NCBI RefSeq assembly: GCF_003207955.1
Contig: NZ_NOXG01000006.1
Span: 74,142-138,141 of the forward strand
Direction: 5' to 3'
From: Novacetimonas pomaceti
Lineage (GTDB): Bacteria; Pseudomonadota; Alphaproteobacteria; Acetobacterales; Acetobacteraceae
DNA: 64,000 bases
Position 1 is the stretch's first letter. Every line of letters begins with the position of its first letter. The position numbers and the translations under genes are program-made. The notes under the pieces were generated by a model, which had not been told where the DNA came from, made no database searches, and saw only the letters and a list, made by a program, of their open reading frames with translations. Shown one piece after another: positions 35,622 to 45,624 of this stretch.

Positions 35622-35945
35622 TCATGTCGTGACGCTGTCGGTGCCGAGCAGGGCGCGCATTTCGTCGAGATAGCGGATGAATGCGTCGCGCCCCTTCGCG
35701 GTCAGTTCGATGCGGGTCAGGGGACGCCTGTTGACGAAGGTCTTTTCCTGCGCCACGTACCCGGCCTCCTCCAGCTTGCGCAGATGTGTCGAGAGGTTGC
35801 CGTCCGTCACGTTCAGATGTTGCCGCATGACCTTGAATTCGACCCCGCCGCGCGTGACGAGCAGGGTCATGATCCCCAGCCGGACACGTCCGTGGATCAC
35901 CTCGTCAATGCGCGCGATATCGAAGGAAGGGGCCTCCATGGTCAT
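35622..35945 (-). CDS. winged-helix transcriptional regulator
   Basis: 107 residues. One winged helix-turn-helix domain of the ArsR/MarR-like small-regulator type: 'IHGRVRLGIMTLLVTRGGVE', recognition helix 'DGNLSTHLRKLEEAGYV', wing 'EKTFVNRRPLTRIELTAKG'. The ATG at 35945 overlaps the stop of the upstream membrane protein (ATGA), so the pair is coupled. No effector domain. It probably controls its own operon. A second ATG two codons later is possible. Confidence 0.88.
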   Translation of the reverse strand: MTMEAPSFDIARIDEVIHGRVRLGIMTLLVTRGGVEFKVMRQHLNVTDGNLSTHLRKLEEAGYVAQEKTFVNRRPLTRIELTAKGRDAFIRYLDEMRALLGTDSVTT

Positions 35946-36565
35946 GCTGTCTGTGTCCTCCGCTGGATCAGGACCCAGCCGGGAATGGCGATCAGGACCA
36001 CCAGCAGCACCCCGTAAATCAGGAATGTATAACTGCTGCCCGTGGCTGCCGCGACCGTGATGGCCGCAAGGAAGGACCCGGCGGTGACCAGTTTCAGCCA
36101 TCCCTGGCGTGAAATGAAGGCCGTCGCCCCCCATCCCGCGCCATAAAGGGCAAGCATGGTCGATGGGAACGCCGCCCAGATCATGGGCGAATCGTAACGC
36201 CAGCAAAGGATCATGCTGCATACGAACATCGTGACGATGCCCCAGCTCAGTCCCGTCCATATGGTGGCGACTGCCCGGTTGATGGTTGCCGTGGACCCCG
36301 CCACCGCATCGGTGCGCCGGTTCAGGACCCACACGATGGGGACATAGGCAAGGCCCGCGATCATCCAGACCAGCTGGATCGCCATCGCCGCGAAATGCGT
36401 GGAAGCCTGTGAAATCCCCCATGCCACGAAACTGGCCGCGCCGAAGACAAGGCCGGCGGCAAGGAAATAGGGACCACATGTCAGGGGGACGTCACGGCCT
36501 GCCTCCGCAAGTGCGCGCAGGAAGGCAAGATCGTCGGAGGGAGAGGTCTTGTGCGGTATTTCCAT
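35942..36565 (-). CDS. multi-pass membrane protein coupled to a regulator
   Basis: 207 residues from the ATG at 36565 (the longer open frame is rejected for poor composition). A short polar N-terminus precedes about six hydrophobic helices arranged in pairs ('YFLAAGLVFGAASFVAWGI', 'TIWTGLSWGIVTMFVCSMIL', 'FLIYGVLLVVLIAIPGWVLI'). No transporter or enzyme motif. A membrane protein with a small winged-helix regulator in one unit is a recurring bacterial pattern, often for envelope-stress or transport control. Function unknown. Confidence 0.75.
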   Translation of the reverse strand: MEIPHKTSPSDDLAFLRALAEAGRDVPLTCGPYFLAAGLVFGAASFVAWGISQASTHFAAMAIQLVWMIAGLAYVPIVWVLNRRTDAVAGSTATINRAVATIWTGLSWGIVTMFVCSMILCWRYDSPMIWAAFPSTMLALYGAGWGATAFISRQGWLKLVTAGSFLAAITVAAATGSSYTFLIYGVLLVVLIAIPGWVLIQRRTQTA

Positions 36566-36925
36566 GGCCTGTCTCCAAAGCCGGTTGAACAAGGGCGCCA
36601 CGCAGGGGCGATTGCATGCCCGGGCGGATGGGTATGTCGAACGGGATCCGCATTGCCCCGAAAGCCTGTTCCGACATGCGCCGGGACAGGTGGAAAGGCG
36701 ATTCCATGACCAGAAACACTCAATCACAGATAACTTTTAAATTCAAAGTATATTGTTATGGAGAAGAGGTGGGTATGGTCCCGGCGATCAATATAACCGC
36801 TTGCGCCATGCCACAGGCCGGTTTTCAGGACGCATGAACAGCTTCGCGCGACATAAAAAAACAGGCCCCGCGCCAGAAGGTGCGGGGCCTGTCCTGTTAT
36901 GGAAGCCTGAAGTGGCGGGCGGCGA
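36566..36925. other. gap between rne and the membrane protein operon
   Basis: 360 bases. An AT-rich block near 36725-36765, unusual for this genome, may hold the promoter of the membrane protein/regulator unit. The rne terminator is at 36854-36892. No gene seen. Confidence 0.5.
36854..36892 (-). terminator. rho-independent terminator of rne
   Basis: On the minus strand, ACAGGCCCCGC pairs with GCGGGGCCTGT (36861-36871 and 36882-36892; 11-bp stem, 10-base loop), followed by seven T residues. It begins 34 bases after the rne stop codon. Confidence 0.92.
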
Positions 36926-39916
36926 TTACCGCTTCCACCACCCGGTGCGCCGTTTCGGGGCCGGGGCCTGATCGACATCCACCGGCTGCGGCGGCAGGCC
37001 GGTGACGGTGCTGTCGGCGGGGGCTTCGGCTTCGGGTGTTTCCACCTTCTTGCGGCGCGTGCGCGTGGCCTTGCGCACCGGTGCCTTTTCCTCCGCCACA
37101 GGCTCGGCCGCTGGCGTCTCGGCCTCGGCTTTCTTGCGGCGCGTGACGCGACGGGCCTTGGGCTTTTCCTCCGCTACGGGGGCTGTCGCATCAGCCGTGG
37201 CCTCTTCGCTTCCGGGCTCGCTGTCCGCTGCTGCCTTCGCGGTTTTGGCCGTGCTGGCGCGACGACGCGTGGGGGCCTTGGTCGCGGCCGTGCGCGTCGT
37301 GGTGGTCCGCCTGCGCCTAGGCTTTTCCTCTTCCACCACGGCGTCCCCTGCGGGCTCTGCCGCCGGCGTTTCCGCCGGTGCCGCGTCTGCAGCCGCTTCC
37401 GCCGGCCCGGCTTCGGTGGCTTCCGCCTTCCTGGCGCGGCTGCGGGTGGTCGTGGCGGCCTTGCGCGTTGTCGTGCGACGACGGCGCGGCTTTTTCTCAG
37501 CCTCGGCTTCCGGCTCTGCCGGGGTCGGTTCCGCTTCGGGCTGCGCCTTTACGACGGGTTCCGGGGTTTCGGATTCCGCCTTGGCCGGGACTTCCCCAGT
37601 CGGGACTTCCCCTGCCGGGGCTTCGGCTTCGACCGGGGTTTCCGCCGTGACGGCCGCCTGTGCCGCCGTGGCGGGGCGGCTGGCGCGACGGGTCCGGCGA
37701 CGCGGCGTGCTCCGGGGTTTTTCTTCCCGGGGCTTTTCTTCCTCGACCGCCGGTTCGTCCACCGTTTCGGCCTCGATGACCACAACAGGGGCTTCGGGTT
37801 CGATCACCGGTTCGACGGCGGGCGTCGTCGTCTGTTCGATCACATCGAAGATGTCGATGATCGCATCGCCAAACGGATCGGCAGGCGTCGGCCCCTTGTA
37901 ACCCACCTCGACCACGGGTTCGGGTTCCGGCGCGGCGGCGGCTTCGCCTTCCACCGTATCGATGCCCTGCTGTGTCGTGGCCTCGCGGTTCGCGCCGCCA
38001 CGACGGCGACGGCGACGGCGACGGCGGCGATGGTCGGTTCCAGATGCCGTATCCTCGTCCGTCATCGCGCCGGCATCCGGCGCGGCGGCTTCGCCTTCGG
38101 TCTCCGCAGTGGCGGCGGGGGGTTCGTTGTGGATCGGGATTTCGCGTACGCTGACCGTATCCGCCCGGCTGCTTTCGGGGTCCGCCGTGATGGCGGGGGC
38201 GGGCTCGAACTGCGCCGTCTGCGGACGCGTGCGCTCGATCCGCGATTCCGCCGCGTGCAGCGTGGAATCGGTCGTGAACACCACGTGCATCTTGTGGCGT
38301 TCCGCGATCTCATGCAGCCAGTCGCGCTTGTTGTTGAAGATGTAGAGCGCGATTTCCGGGGCGACATGCACCGTGATTTCGGCGGCGCGGCGCTGCATCC
38401 CCTCGTCCTCGATGGCGCGCAGGACATGCAGCGCGGAACTTTCCACCCCGCGGATGATGCCGGTGCCTTCGCAATGGGGGCAGGGGGTAAAGGTCGATTC
38501 CGCGATGGAGGGACGCAGGCGCTGGCGTGACATTTCCAGCAGGCCGAAGTGCGAGATATGGCCCACCTGGATACGCGCGCGGTCGTTGCGCAGCGCTTCC
38601 TTGAGGCGGCGTTCGACCATGCCGTTATGCTTGCGGCTTTCCATGTCGATGAAATCGATCACGATCAGCCCGGCAAGGTCACGCAGGCGCAGCTGCCGCG
38701 CCACTTCGTCGGCGGCTTCGAGGTTCGTGCGAAGGGCCGTTTCCTCGATATTGCGTTCCCGCGTCGCGCGGCCGGAGTTCACGTCGATGGCAACGAGGGC
38801 CTCGGTCTGGTTGATGACGAGGTACCCGCCCGAACGCAGCTGCACCGAAGGCGACAGCATCGAATCCAGCAGTCCCTCCACCCGGTAGTGGGAGAACAGC
38901 GTCTGCCCATGGTCGTGCCACAGGCGCACCTTCTGCGCGTTCTGGGGCATGAGCATGCGCATGAATTCGCGCGCGGATTTCCATCCGGCCTCGCCATCGA
39001 TCAGGATTTCGCTGATCTCGCGGGTGTAGATGTCGCGGATCGCGCGCTTGATCAGGCTTGCTTCCTCGTAAATCAGGGCCGGAGCCACGGATTTGAGGGT
39101 GTGTTCGCGAATGTCGTCCCACAGCCGAAGCAGGTATTCGCAGTCGCGCATGATTTCGGCGCGGGGGCGCTGCGCCCCGGCGGTGCGCACGATCATCGCC
39201 ATGCCGTGGGGGATCTGCAGTTCCGCGATGATGTCACGCAGGCGGCGGCGGTCGGCCACCGACGTGATCTTGCGCGACACCCCGCCGCCACGCAGCGAGT
39301 TGGGCATCAGCACGCAGTAACGCCCGGCGAGCGAGACATAGGTGGTCAGGGCCGCGCCCTTGTTGCCGCGCTCTTCCTTGACGACCTGCACCAGCAGGAT
39401 CTGGCGGCGGCGGATGACTTCCTGGATCTTGTAATTACGCAGGAAACGCGCGATGCGGCGCTGGGCCTCGGGCTCGTCGCCGGTGTCGTTCTCGCCGCCC
39501 ACGGTCTCGGGTTCGGCATCCTCGCCCTCGGCGTCGTCCGCGCGCAGGCTGGCCTCTTCCGTGGCGTCGTCCTCGCCCTCGGTCTTCTCGTCATCCTCGC
39601 GCGCGTTGCGGGCTTCCTCCGCGCGGCGCTCTTCTTCCTGCAGCGCCAGCAGCTTTTCACGGTCGGCGACGGGGATCTGGTAATAATCGGGGTGGATTTC
39701 GCTGAAGGCGAGGAAGCCGTGGCGATTGCCGCCATAATCGACAAAGGCGGCCTGCAGGCTGGGTTCGACCCGGATCACCTTGGCGAGGTAGATATTGCCC
39801 TTGAGCTGCTTTTTCGCCGATGCCTCGACATCGTAGTCTTCAAGCCTGTTACCATCCATCACGACCACGCGGGTTTCTTCCGCGTGGGTCGTGTCGATCA
39901 GCATGCGTTTGGTCAT
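36926..39916 (-). CDS. rne: ribonuclease E
   Basis: The main mRNA-decay endonuclease and degradosome scaffold. 996 residues from the conserved start 'MTKRMLIDTTHAEETRVVV'. The S1 RNA-binding domain (~35-200) is split by a ~60-residue acidic insert at about 92-152, usual in alphaproteobacteria. The DNase-I-like core carries 'VAIDVNSGRATR' and 'LIVIDFIDMESRKHNGMV' with the metal-binding Asp residues; the zinc-link is 'CPHCEGTG' with C479 and C482. Residues from ~640 are disordered Ala/Glu/Lys/Arg-rich repeats, the degradosome arm, with basic blocks such as 'KPRRRRTTT' for RNA binding. Bounded by a strong terminator. Confidence 0.95.
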   Translation of the reverse strand: MTKRMLIDTTHAEETRVVVMDGNRLEDYDVEASAKKQLKGNIYLAKVIRVEPSLQAAFVDYGGNRHGFLAFSEIHPDYYQIPVADREKLLALQEEERRAEEARNAREDDEKTEGEDDATEEASLRADDAEGEDAEPETVGGENDTGDEPEAQRRIARFLRNYKIQEVIRRRQILLVQVVKEERGNKGAALTTYVSLAGRYCVLMPNSLRGGGVSRKITSVADRRRLRDIIAELQIPHGMAMIVRTAGAQRPRAEIMRDCEYLLRLWDDIREHTLKSVAPALIYEEASLIKRAIRDIYTREISEILIDGEAGWKSAREFMRMLMPQNAQKVRLWHDHGQTLFSHYRVEGLLDSMLSPSVQLRSGGYLVINQTEALVAIDVNSGRATRERNIEETALRTNLEAADEVARQLRLRDLAGLIVIDFIDMESRKHNGMVERRLKEALRNDRARIQVGHISHFGLLEMSRQRLRPSIAESTFTPCPHCEGTGIIRGVESSALHVLRAIEDEGMQRRAAEITVHVAPEIALYIFNNKRDWLHEIAERHKMHVVFTTDSTLHAAESRIERTRPQTAQFEPAPAITADPESSRADTVSVREIPIHNEPPAATAETEGEAAAPDAGAMTDEDTASGTDHRRRRRRRRRRGGANREATTQQGIDTVEGEAAAAPEPEPVVEVGYKGPTPADPFGDAIIDIFDVIEQTTTPAVEPVIEPEAPVVVIEAETVDEPAVEEEKPREEKPRSTPRRRTRRASRPATAAQAAVTAETPVEAEAPAGEVPTGEVPAKAESETPEPVVKAQPEAEPTPAEPEAEAEKKPRRRRTTTRKAATTTRSRARKAEATEAGPAEAAADAAPAETPAAEPAGDAVVEEEKPRRRRTTTTRTAATKAPTRRRASTAKTAKAAADSEPGSEEATADATAPVAEEKPKARRVTRRKKAEAETPAAEPVAEEKAPVRKATRTRRKKVETPEAEAPADSTVTGLPPQPVDVDQAPAPKRRTGWWKR

Positions 39917-40590
39917 TAAAAGGGAAACTCCGGTATGTCCGGTTCGTGCGTCCGCCCCGCGCAACGCCCCATGGGCGGCGGGAACGGGAATGGGAACGGA
40001 CAGGAACATCAATGAAGGTACGATCGTATCCGGCGTTGATCCCCTGGTGGCCGTCACGCGCGACGGCAACGGCATGCGTGGCATCGTGGCCCGGCGTCGC
40101 GCCGTTCCATGACATGCATGTGCCTGTTGCGTCGGCGGATATGTCCACCGTGGTCATCAATCCATCCTCGGTCATCTTGGGGAAGGTCCTGTCCCGCCCG
40201 TCCAGGGCAGGCGGGGCCTTCGTGGAAAATATCGACGGGTCCGTGTCATCCGGCCCCCTGTCGATCGGGGGCGCCGGTGCGGTGGCCTTGGGCCGCGCGC
40301 ATGATCCGCCGGGCGACATTTCCGTGACATCGGTCATGGCGGAAAAGGCTGCGGGCGCGTGCCTGATGGCTGCCGGATGGATTTGCGCCATCGGACGCGG
40401 TGCCGGATACGCGCGGTATCCCGACAGCCTGACGTCCGGACGTCGCGCGCCCATCACTATTACGCACCATGGCGCAAGCGCGTCCGTCCTGCAAGCCTTG
40501 CGAATATTTATGCCGCTGACGCGCGCGTGTATATGATGATATGCACAGCCGACCGTACGGTTTTCATCCCACTTGAGGCGACATCGCAGC
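39917..40590. other. 674-base gap; long leader of rne and amidase promoter
   Basis: Lies between divergent rne and the amidase. Long open frames cross it on both strands but have no protein-like composition or family resemblance, so I reject them. A long rne 5' leader is expected because RNase E controls its own mRNA through leader structures in enterobacteria. I could not identify a specific hairpin with confidence. Confidence 0.45.
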
Positions 40591-41625
40591 ATGCGTACCG
40601 GATATTCCACGGATATTCACGCCGGCGACCGGGCGGCCGGACCGGTGGCCGCCGTATCATCCACGTCCCCCATGTCACGACCGGCGGGCGCGGGGCGCGA
40701 TGACGCCGGGCCGCTGACCCCGCCTGACGCGGTGCGCCGGCGCGTGCTGCTGGCGGGAATCGCCATGGCGGCGATGCTGCCCCGGCAGGCCGTGTCCGCC
40801 ACGCGCCGGCATGTGCTGTCCCGTGACCCGGCCGCGCATGCCGCGGCCCACGTGACACCCGCCCACGCAACATCCGCTGGCGCGGCCCTGCATCGTCCCG
40901 CGATCGTCGGGCGGGCGTCGCCCCCGCGTCCGCTGATCATGCTGGACCCCGGGCATGGCGGCAAGGATCCGGGGGCGATCGGCATTTCCGGCACCTATGA
41001 AAAACACGTGGCGGAGGCGGCGGCCGCCGAACTGCAGCGCCAGCTGGTCGGCAGCGGACGTTACCGCGTGGCGATGACGCGCGCCGATGACCGTTTCATC
41101 CCGCTGGAGGGGCGGGTGGACCTTGCGCACAGCCACAAGGCGTCGCTGTTCATTTCCATGCATGCGGACGCCCTGCATGACCCGGCGGTGCGCGGGGCCA
41201 GCGTCTATACCCTGTCGTCGCACGCGTCGGACGCGCAGACGGCGGCGATCGCGCGTTCCGAAAACAGCGCCGACCGTTTTGGCGGCCCGCAGGTTCACGC
41301 GACCTCGCCCGAGGTGCAGGAAATCCTCGCCAGCCTCGTGACCGAGGAAACGCGCCACGGCGCGGCCCATATGGCCAGCAGCATCGTCTCCTCGTTCCGT
41401 CCGCGCATCAGCCTGCTGACCCATCCCGCGCGGCATGCCTCCTTCGTGGTGCTGAAATCGGCGGACATTCCCTCGGTCCTGGTCGAAATGGGCTTCATGT
41501 CCAACCATATGGACGAGGCCGCCCTGCGGCAGTCGGCGCACCGCATGGTCGTCGCGGGTGCCATGGTGCAGGCGATCGACCGCTATTTCGCCTCCGCCAG
41601 CATGGTCACGCGCGTTACCGGATAG
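40591..41625 (+). CDS. N-acetylmuramoyl-L-alanine amidase (AmiC type)
   Basis: Cleaves the peptide from glycan in murein during cell separation. 344 residues. 'RRRVLLAGIAMAAML' near residue 50 resembles a twin-arginine signal, as in E. coli AmiC. The Amidase_3 zinc domain starts at ~115: 'LDPGHGGKDPGAIG' (His, Glu region), 'FISMHADAL' (His) and 'SVLVEMGFMSN' (catalytic Glu). No AMIN domain. ATG at 40591 has GAGG upstream; a TTG at 40573 is possible. Divergent from rne, a common alphaproteobacterial neighbour. The N-terminal 45 residues may not all be translated. Confidence 0.9.
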   Translation: MRTGYSTDIHAGDRAAGPVAAVSSTSPMSRPAGAGRDDAGPLTPPDAVRRRVLLAGIAMAAMLPRQAVSATRRHVLSRDPAAHAAAHVTPAHATSAGAALHRPAIVGRASPPRPLIMLDPGHGGKDPGAIGISGTYEKHVAEAAAAELQRQLVGSGRYRVAMTRADDRFIPLEGRVDLAHSHKASLFISMHADALHDPAVRGASVYTLSSHASDAQTAAIARSENSADRFGGPQVHATSPEVQEILASLVTEETRHGAAHMASSIVSSFRPRISLLTHPARHASFVVLKSADIPSVLVEMGFMSNHMDEAALRQSAHRMVVAGAMVQAIDRYFASASMVTRVTG

Positions 41626-41638
41626 GGCGCATTATATG

Positions 41639-41666
41639 TTGCAATCGGCGGATGCCGCTGTATTGT
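41639..41666 (+). promoter_or_regulatory. candidate sigma-70 promoter for the leuA leader
   Basis: TTGCAA at 41639-41644 and TATTGT at 41661-41666 are 16 bases apart, close to the -35/-10 consensus. A transcript from here would begin roughly 10-15 bases before the leader ATG. By eye only. Confidence 0.4.
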
Positions 41667-41685
41667 GCCGCGCATGGCAACGGAC

Positions 41686-41787
41686 ATGCACATCCACGCA
41701 GGTTTGACAGGCGCGCAGGCGTCCGTGTCCCTGCGTGCGCGTGACGGTGCCGGGCTTCTTCGTCTTCTACGACTTATCCGCCCCTGA
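41686..41787 (+). CDS. leuL: leucine-rich leader peptide of leuA (putative leuL)
   Basis: A 33-codon ORF starting ATG CAC ATC and ending LLRLLRLIRP-stop (TGA at 41785-41787). Codons 24-30 read CTT CTT CGT CTT CTA CGA CTT, five leucines in seven, using CTT and CTA, which look rare beside the CTG that dominates here. Leucine-codon runs just ahead of leuA are the hallmark of ribosome-mediated attenuation: scarce leucyl-tRNA stalls the ribosome and changes the downstream fold. A GTG at 41725 could be the start instead. The start codon has only a weak CGGA upstream. Confidence 0.72.
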   Translation: MHIHAGLTGAQASVSLRARDGAGLLRLLRLIRP

Positions 41788-41831
41788 GCGGTCAGGGCCG
41801 GCCTGTTCCGGTGCGCCCAGGGGGAAGGTCA

Positions 41832-41848
41832 GGCTGCGTCATGCAGCC
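41832..41848 (+). other. stem-loop between leader peptide and leuA
   Basis: GGCTGC (41832-41837) pairs with GCAGCC (41843-41848), five-base loop, 45 bases after the leader stop. No T-run follows, so it is not a standard terminator by itself. It may be part of a larger attenuator fold. Confidence 0.45.
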
Positions 41849-41934
41849 ATCATGAACACGAATGACGGAATTTCCACCGGCTGGTGTCCGGCGGCGTTCC
41901 AGGTCCCACATCCGGATATGTCCGAGGTATTTCC

Positions 41935-43509
<1,575 letters not shown>

Positions 43510-43558
43510 TCCCGCGCGCATGTAACGCGACAACGAGACCGCACGGTCTCCTGAAAGC

Positions 43559-43593
43559 AAAAAGGGCTCCGTTTTTGTGACGGAGCCCTTTTT
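43559..43593 (+). terminator. bidirectional rho-independent terminator
   Basis: AAGGGCTCCG (43562-43571) pairs with CGGAGCCCTT (43581-43590), followed by TTT on the plus strand and, read on the minus strand, by TTTTTGC. It ends leuA (50 bases after its stop) and the convergent lipoprotein gene. Confidence 0.92.
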
Positions 43594-43614
43594 CGTTTGT
43601 TGGTCGATACGAAA

Positions 43615-44157
43615 TTACTGCTGGTAATATCCGCTCTGGCCCTGCTGGTAGCCATTCTGCTGGTAACTGCCCTGCGGGTAGGCCGTCTGGGGGTAGCTTC
43701 CCTGCGGGTAGTTACCCTGAGGATAACTGCCCTGCGGATAACTCCCTTGCGGATAGCCCTGCTGCGGATAGGCCTGTGGATACGCCGACCCCTGCGGATA
43801 GGACGGCGTGGCATAGCCGGTGGGCTGCGTGCCGGGGCAGCTCTGCGGGGGATAGCCGGGGGGCAGCACCGTCCCGTTGGGACAGACATAGCTGGGTGGC
43901 GCGGTGCGGCGCGGGCGCGGTGTCGTCGCAGCCCCCACGGCCGCGCCGCCGGCCGCGCCCGCCAGCGCGCCGATCGCGGCACCTTCGCCACCACCGGCCA
44001 GCCCCCCGATCGCGGCCCCGCCGCCTGCCCCGATCAGCCCGCCACCCAGCGCGCGCTGCCCGGGGTCATAGGGGTTGGTGCAGGCGCCCATGGCCGCGCA
44101 CGCCAGTGTCGCGACGAAAAAGCCGGTCCGCCGACGCAGGAAATCGTGAAGGATCAT
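43615..44157 (-). CDS. glycine-zipper lipoprotein with YPQGS repeats
   Basis: 180 residues. An N-terminal hydrophobic signal ends at a plausible lipobox 'AMGAC' (Cys26). Then comes a glycine zipper (residues ~37-78: 'GGGLIGAGGGAAIGGLAGGG', 'GAAIGALAGAAGGAAVGAA'), which can insert in membranes or oligomerise. After 'YVCPNGTVLPPGYPPQSC' (two Cys) the last ~60 residues are tandem Tyr-Pro-Gln-Gly-Ser units. Probably an outer-membrane-associated surface protein; no enzymatic role seen. Faces mreB divergently. Confidence 0.78.
   Translation of the reverse strand: MILHDFLRRRTGFFVATLACAAMGACTNPYDPGQRALGGGLIGAGGGAAIGGLAGGGEGAAIGALAGAAGGAAVGAATTPRPRRTAPPSYVCPNGTVLPPGYPPQSCPGTQPTGYATPSYPQGSAYPQAYPQQGYPQGSYPQGSYPQGNYPQGSYPQTAYPQGSYQQNGYQQGQSGYYQQ
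43642..43800 (-). repeat. in-frame 15-bp tandem repeats (YPQGS)
   Basis: Codes for residues 120-172 of the lipoprotein. The five-residue unit Tyr-Pro-Gln-Gly-Ser recurs about ten times with drift (YPQGN, YPQTA, YQQNG). Unit length 15 bases, so copy-number change keeps the frame. Likely to vary among strains. Confidence 0.85.
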
Positions 44158-44455
44158 TCGTGTTAATCTCTTGTGCGGGGGCGGCGGAACTGCCGCGCCG
44201 ACCCATGGTCATATTGTAGCTTGCACCCGTCAGGAAAGGACATCGCGCATGATAAAATTCGGGCATTTTGTAACAAAGCGCCTTGGCGGCCATAAATTAA
44301 CGAATTAAAACCATGTCTCCTCTTGCTCCCATCCGTCTGCATCGGTAAGCCCTCGACCTGATCCGGAATTTCTCGACAGGGGACAGGCGTCTGGCCGCGT
44401 TATCCGGTCGGGGCTTCGGAATGGGTCATGGCTGCTTTGTTGTCGGGAGTTTTGG
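44158..44455. other. divergent promoter gap, lipoprotein / mreB
   Basis: About 300 bases. An AT-rich patch at 44290-44312 (AAATTAACGAATTAAAACC) may be the promoter core for mreB. No gene or RNA recognised. Confidence 0.4.
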
Positions 44456-45502
44456 ATGTTTGCTCGTGTGCTGGGTCTGCTGTCCGCTGATATGGCGATC
44501 GACCTCGGCACGGCCAATACACTGGTCTATGTCAAGGGGCGCGGCGTCGTCCTGAATGAACCTTCGGTCGTTGCCCTGGCCGAGGTGCGGGGCAAGAAAC
44601 AGGTTCTGGCCGTTGGGGAGGAAGCCAAGCTGATGGTTGGCCGCACCCCTGGCAATATTACGGCCATCCGCCCGCTGCGTGATGGTGTCATCGCCGATTT
44701 TGAAGTTGCGGAGGAAATGATCAAGCATTTCATCCGCAAGGTGCATAACCGGCGCATGTTTGCCAGCCCGCTGATCATCGTGTGCGTCCCGTCCGGATCC
44801 ACTGCGGTCGAACGCCGCGCGATCCAGGAAAGCGCCGAAAGCGCAGGCGCGCGCAAGGTCTTCCTGATCGAGGAACCGATGGCGGCGGCGATCGGGGCGG
44901 GCCTGCCCGTGACCGAACCGTCGGGCAGCATGATCGTCGATATCGGCGGCGGCACGACGGAGGTCGCGGTCATCTCCCTTGGCGGGATCGTCTATGCCCG
45001 TTCCGTGCGCGTGGGCGGCGACAAGATGGACGAGGCCATCATCTCCTACATCCGTCGCAACCATAACCTGCTGATCGGCGAAAGCTCGGCCGAGCAGATC
45101 AAGATCGGGCTGGGATCGGCCATTGCCCCCGATGATCCGGACGACATGGGCCCATGGCGGGAGGTCAAGGGACGCGACCTCATCAACGGCGTCCCGCGCG
45201 AGGTGGTGGTGTCGCAGGCGCAGATCGCCGAAAGTCTTGCCGAACCCGTCAGCCAGATCCTCGACGCGGTGACGACGGCGCTGGAGAACACGCCCCCCGA
45301 ACTGGCCGCGGATATCGTGGACAAGGGGATTGTCCTGACGGGCGGCGGCGCTCTGCTGTATCGTCTGGACGAAGTGCTGCGCCGGGCGACGGGCCTGCCG
45401 GTCACGGTGGCGGAGGACGCGCTGTCCTGCGTCGCGATGGGCACCGGGCGCGCGCTGGAGGAAATGAAGCGGTTGCGCAATGTGCTGACAAGCATGTACT
45501 GA
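44456..45502 (+). CDS. mreB: rod-shape protein MreB
   Basis: Bacterial actin that guides side-wall synthesis. 348 residues. ATP-site motifs: 'AIDLGTANTLVYVKGRG' (phosphate 1), 'IVDIGGGTTEVAVISLGG' (phosphate 2) and 'GIVLTGGGALLYRLDEVL' (adenosine). N-terminal 'MFARVLGLLSADM' contains a short amphipathic membrane anchor. First gene of mreB-mreC-mreD-mrdA-rodA, all plus strand. Confidence 0.97.
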   Translation: MFARVLGLLSADMAIDLGTANTLVYVKGRGVVLNEPSVVALAEVRGKKQVLAVGEEAKLMVGRTPGNITAIRPLRDGVIADFEVAEEMIKHFIRKVHNRRMFASPLIIVCVPSGSTAVERRAIQESAESAGARKVFLIEEPMAAAIGAGLPVTEPSGSMIVDIGGGTTEVAVISLGGIVYARSVRVGGDKMDEAIISYIRRNHNLLIGESSAEQIKIGLGSAIAPDDPDDMGPWREVKGRDLINGVPREVVVSQAQIAESLAEPVSQILDAVTTALENTPPELAADIVDKGIVLTGGGALLYRLDEVLRRATGLPVTVAEDALSCVAMGTGRALEEMKRLRNVLTSMY

Positions 45503-45624
45503 CGACAGGCAACCGCATGACCACCCGCCGCGGGGATGGTCGATGCAACACGATGAGGGGGATGCAGGACGATGGGGGGCCGGCGCTCAGGCACGTTCGA
45601 TAGCTCCGCGCGTGGCGTGGACAG

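Larger units (their letters stand above)
41626..41934. other. leader region of leuA
   Basis: 309 bases between the amidase and leuA. It holds a candidate promoter, a leucine-rich leader ORF and a downstream stem-loop, each listed below. Confidence 0.6.

Noticed and set aside
38549..39919. 456-codon plus-strand open frame opposite rne
   Set aside because: Shadow of rne; composition reflects the acidic rne repeats read backwards.
39820..40610. Long open frames on both strands in the rne/amidase gap
   Set aside because: No hydrophobic-core pattern, no start signal, no family resemblance; high GC makes chance open frames common.
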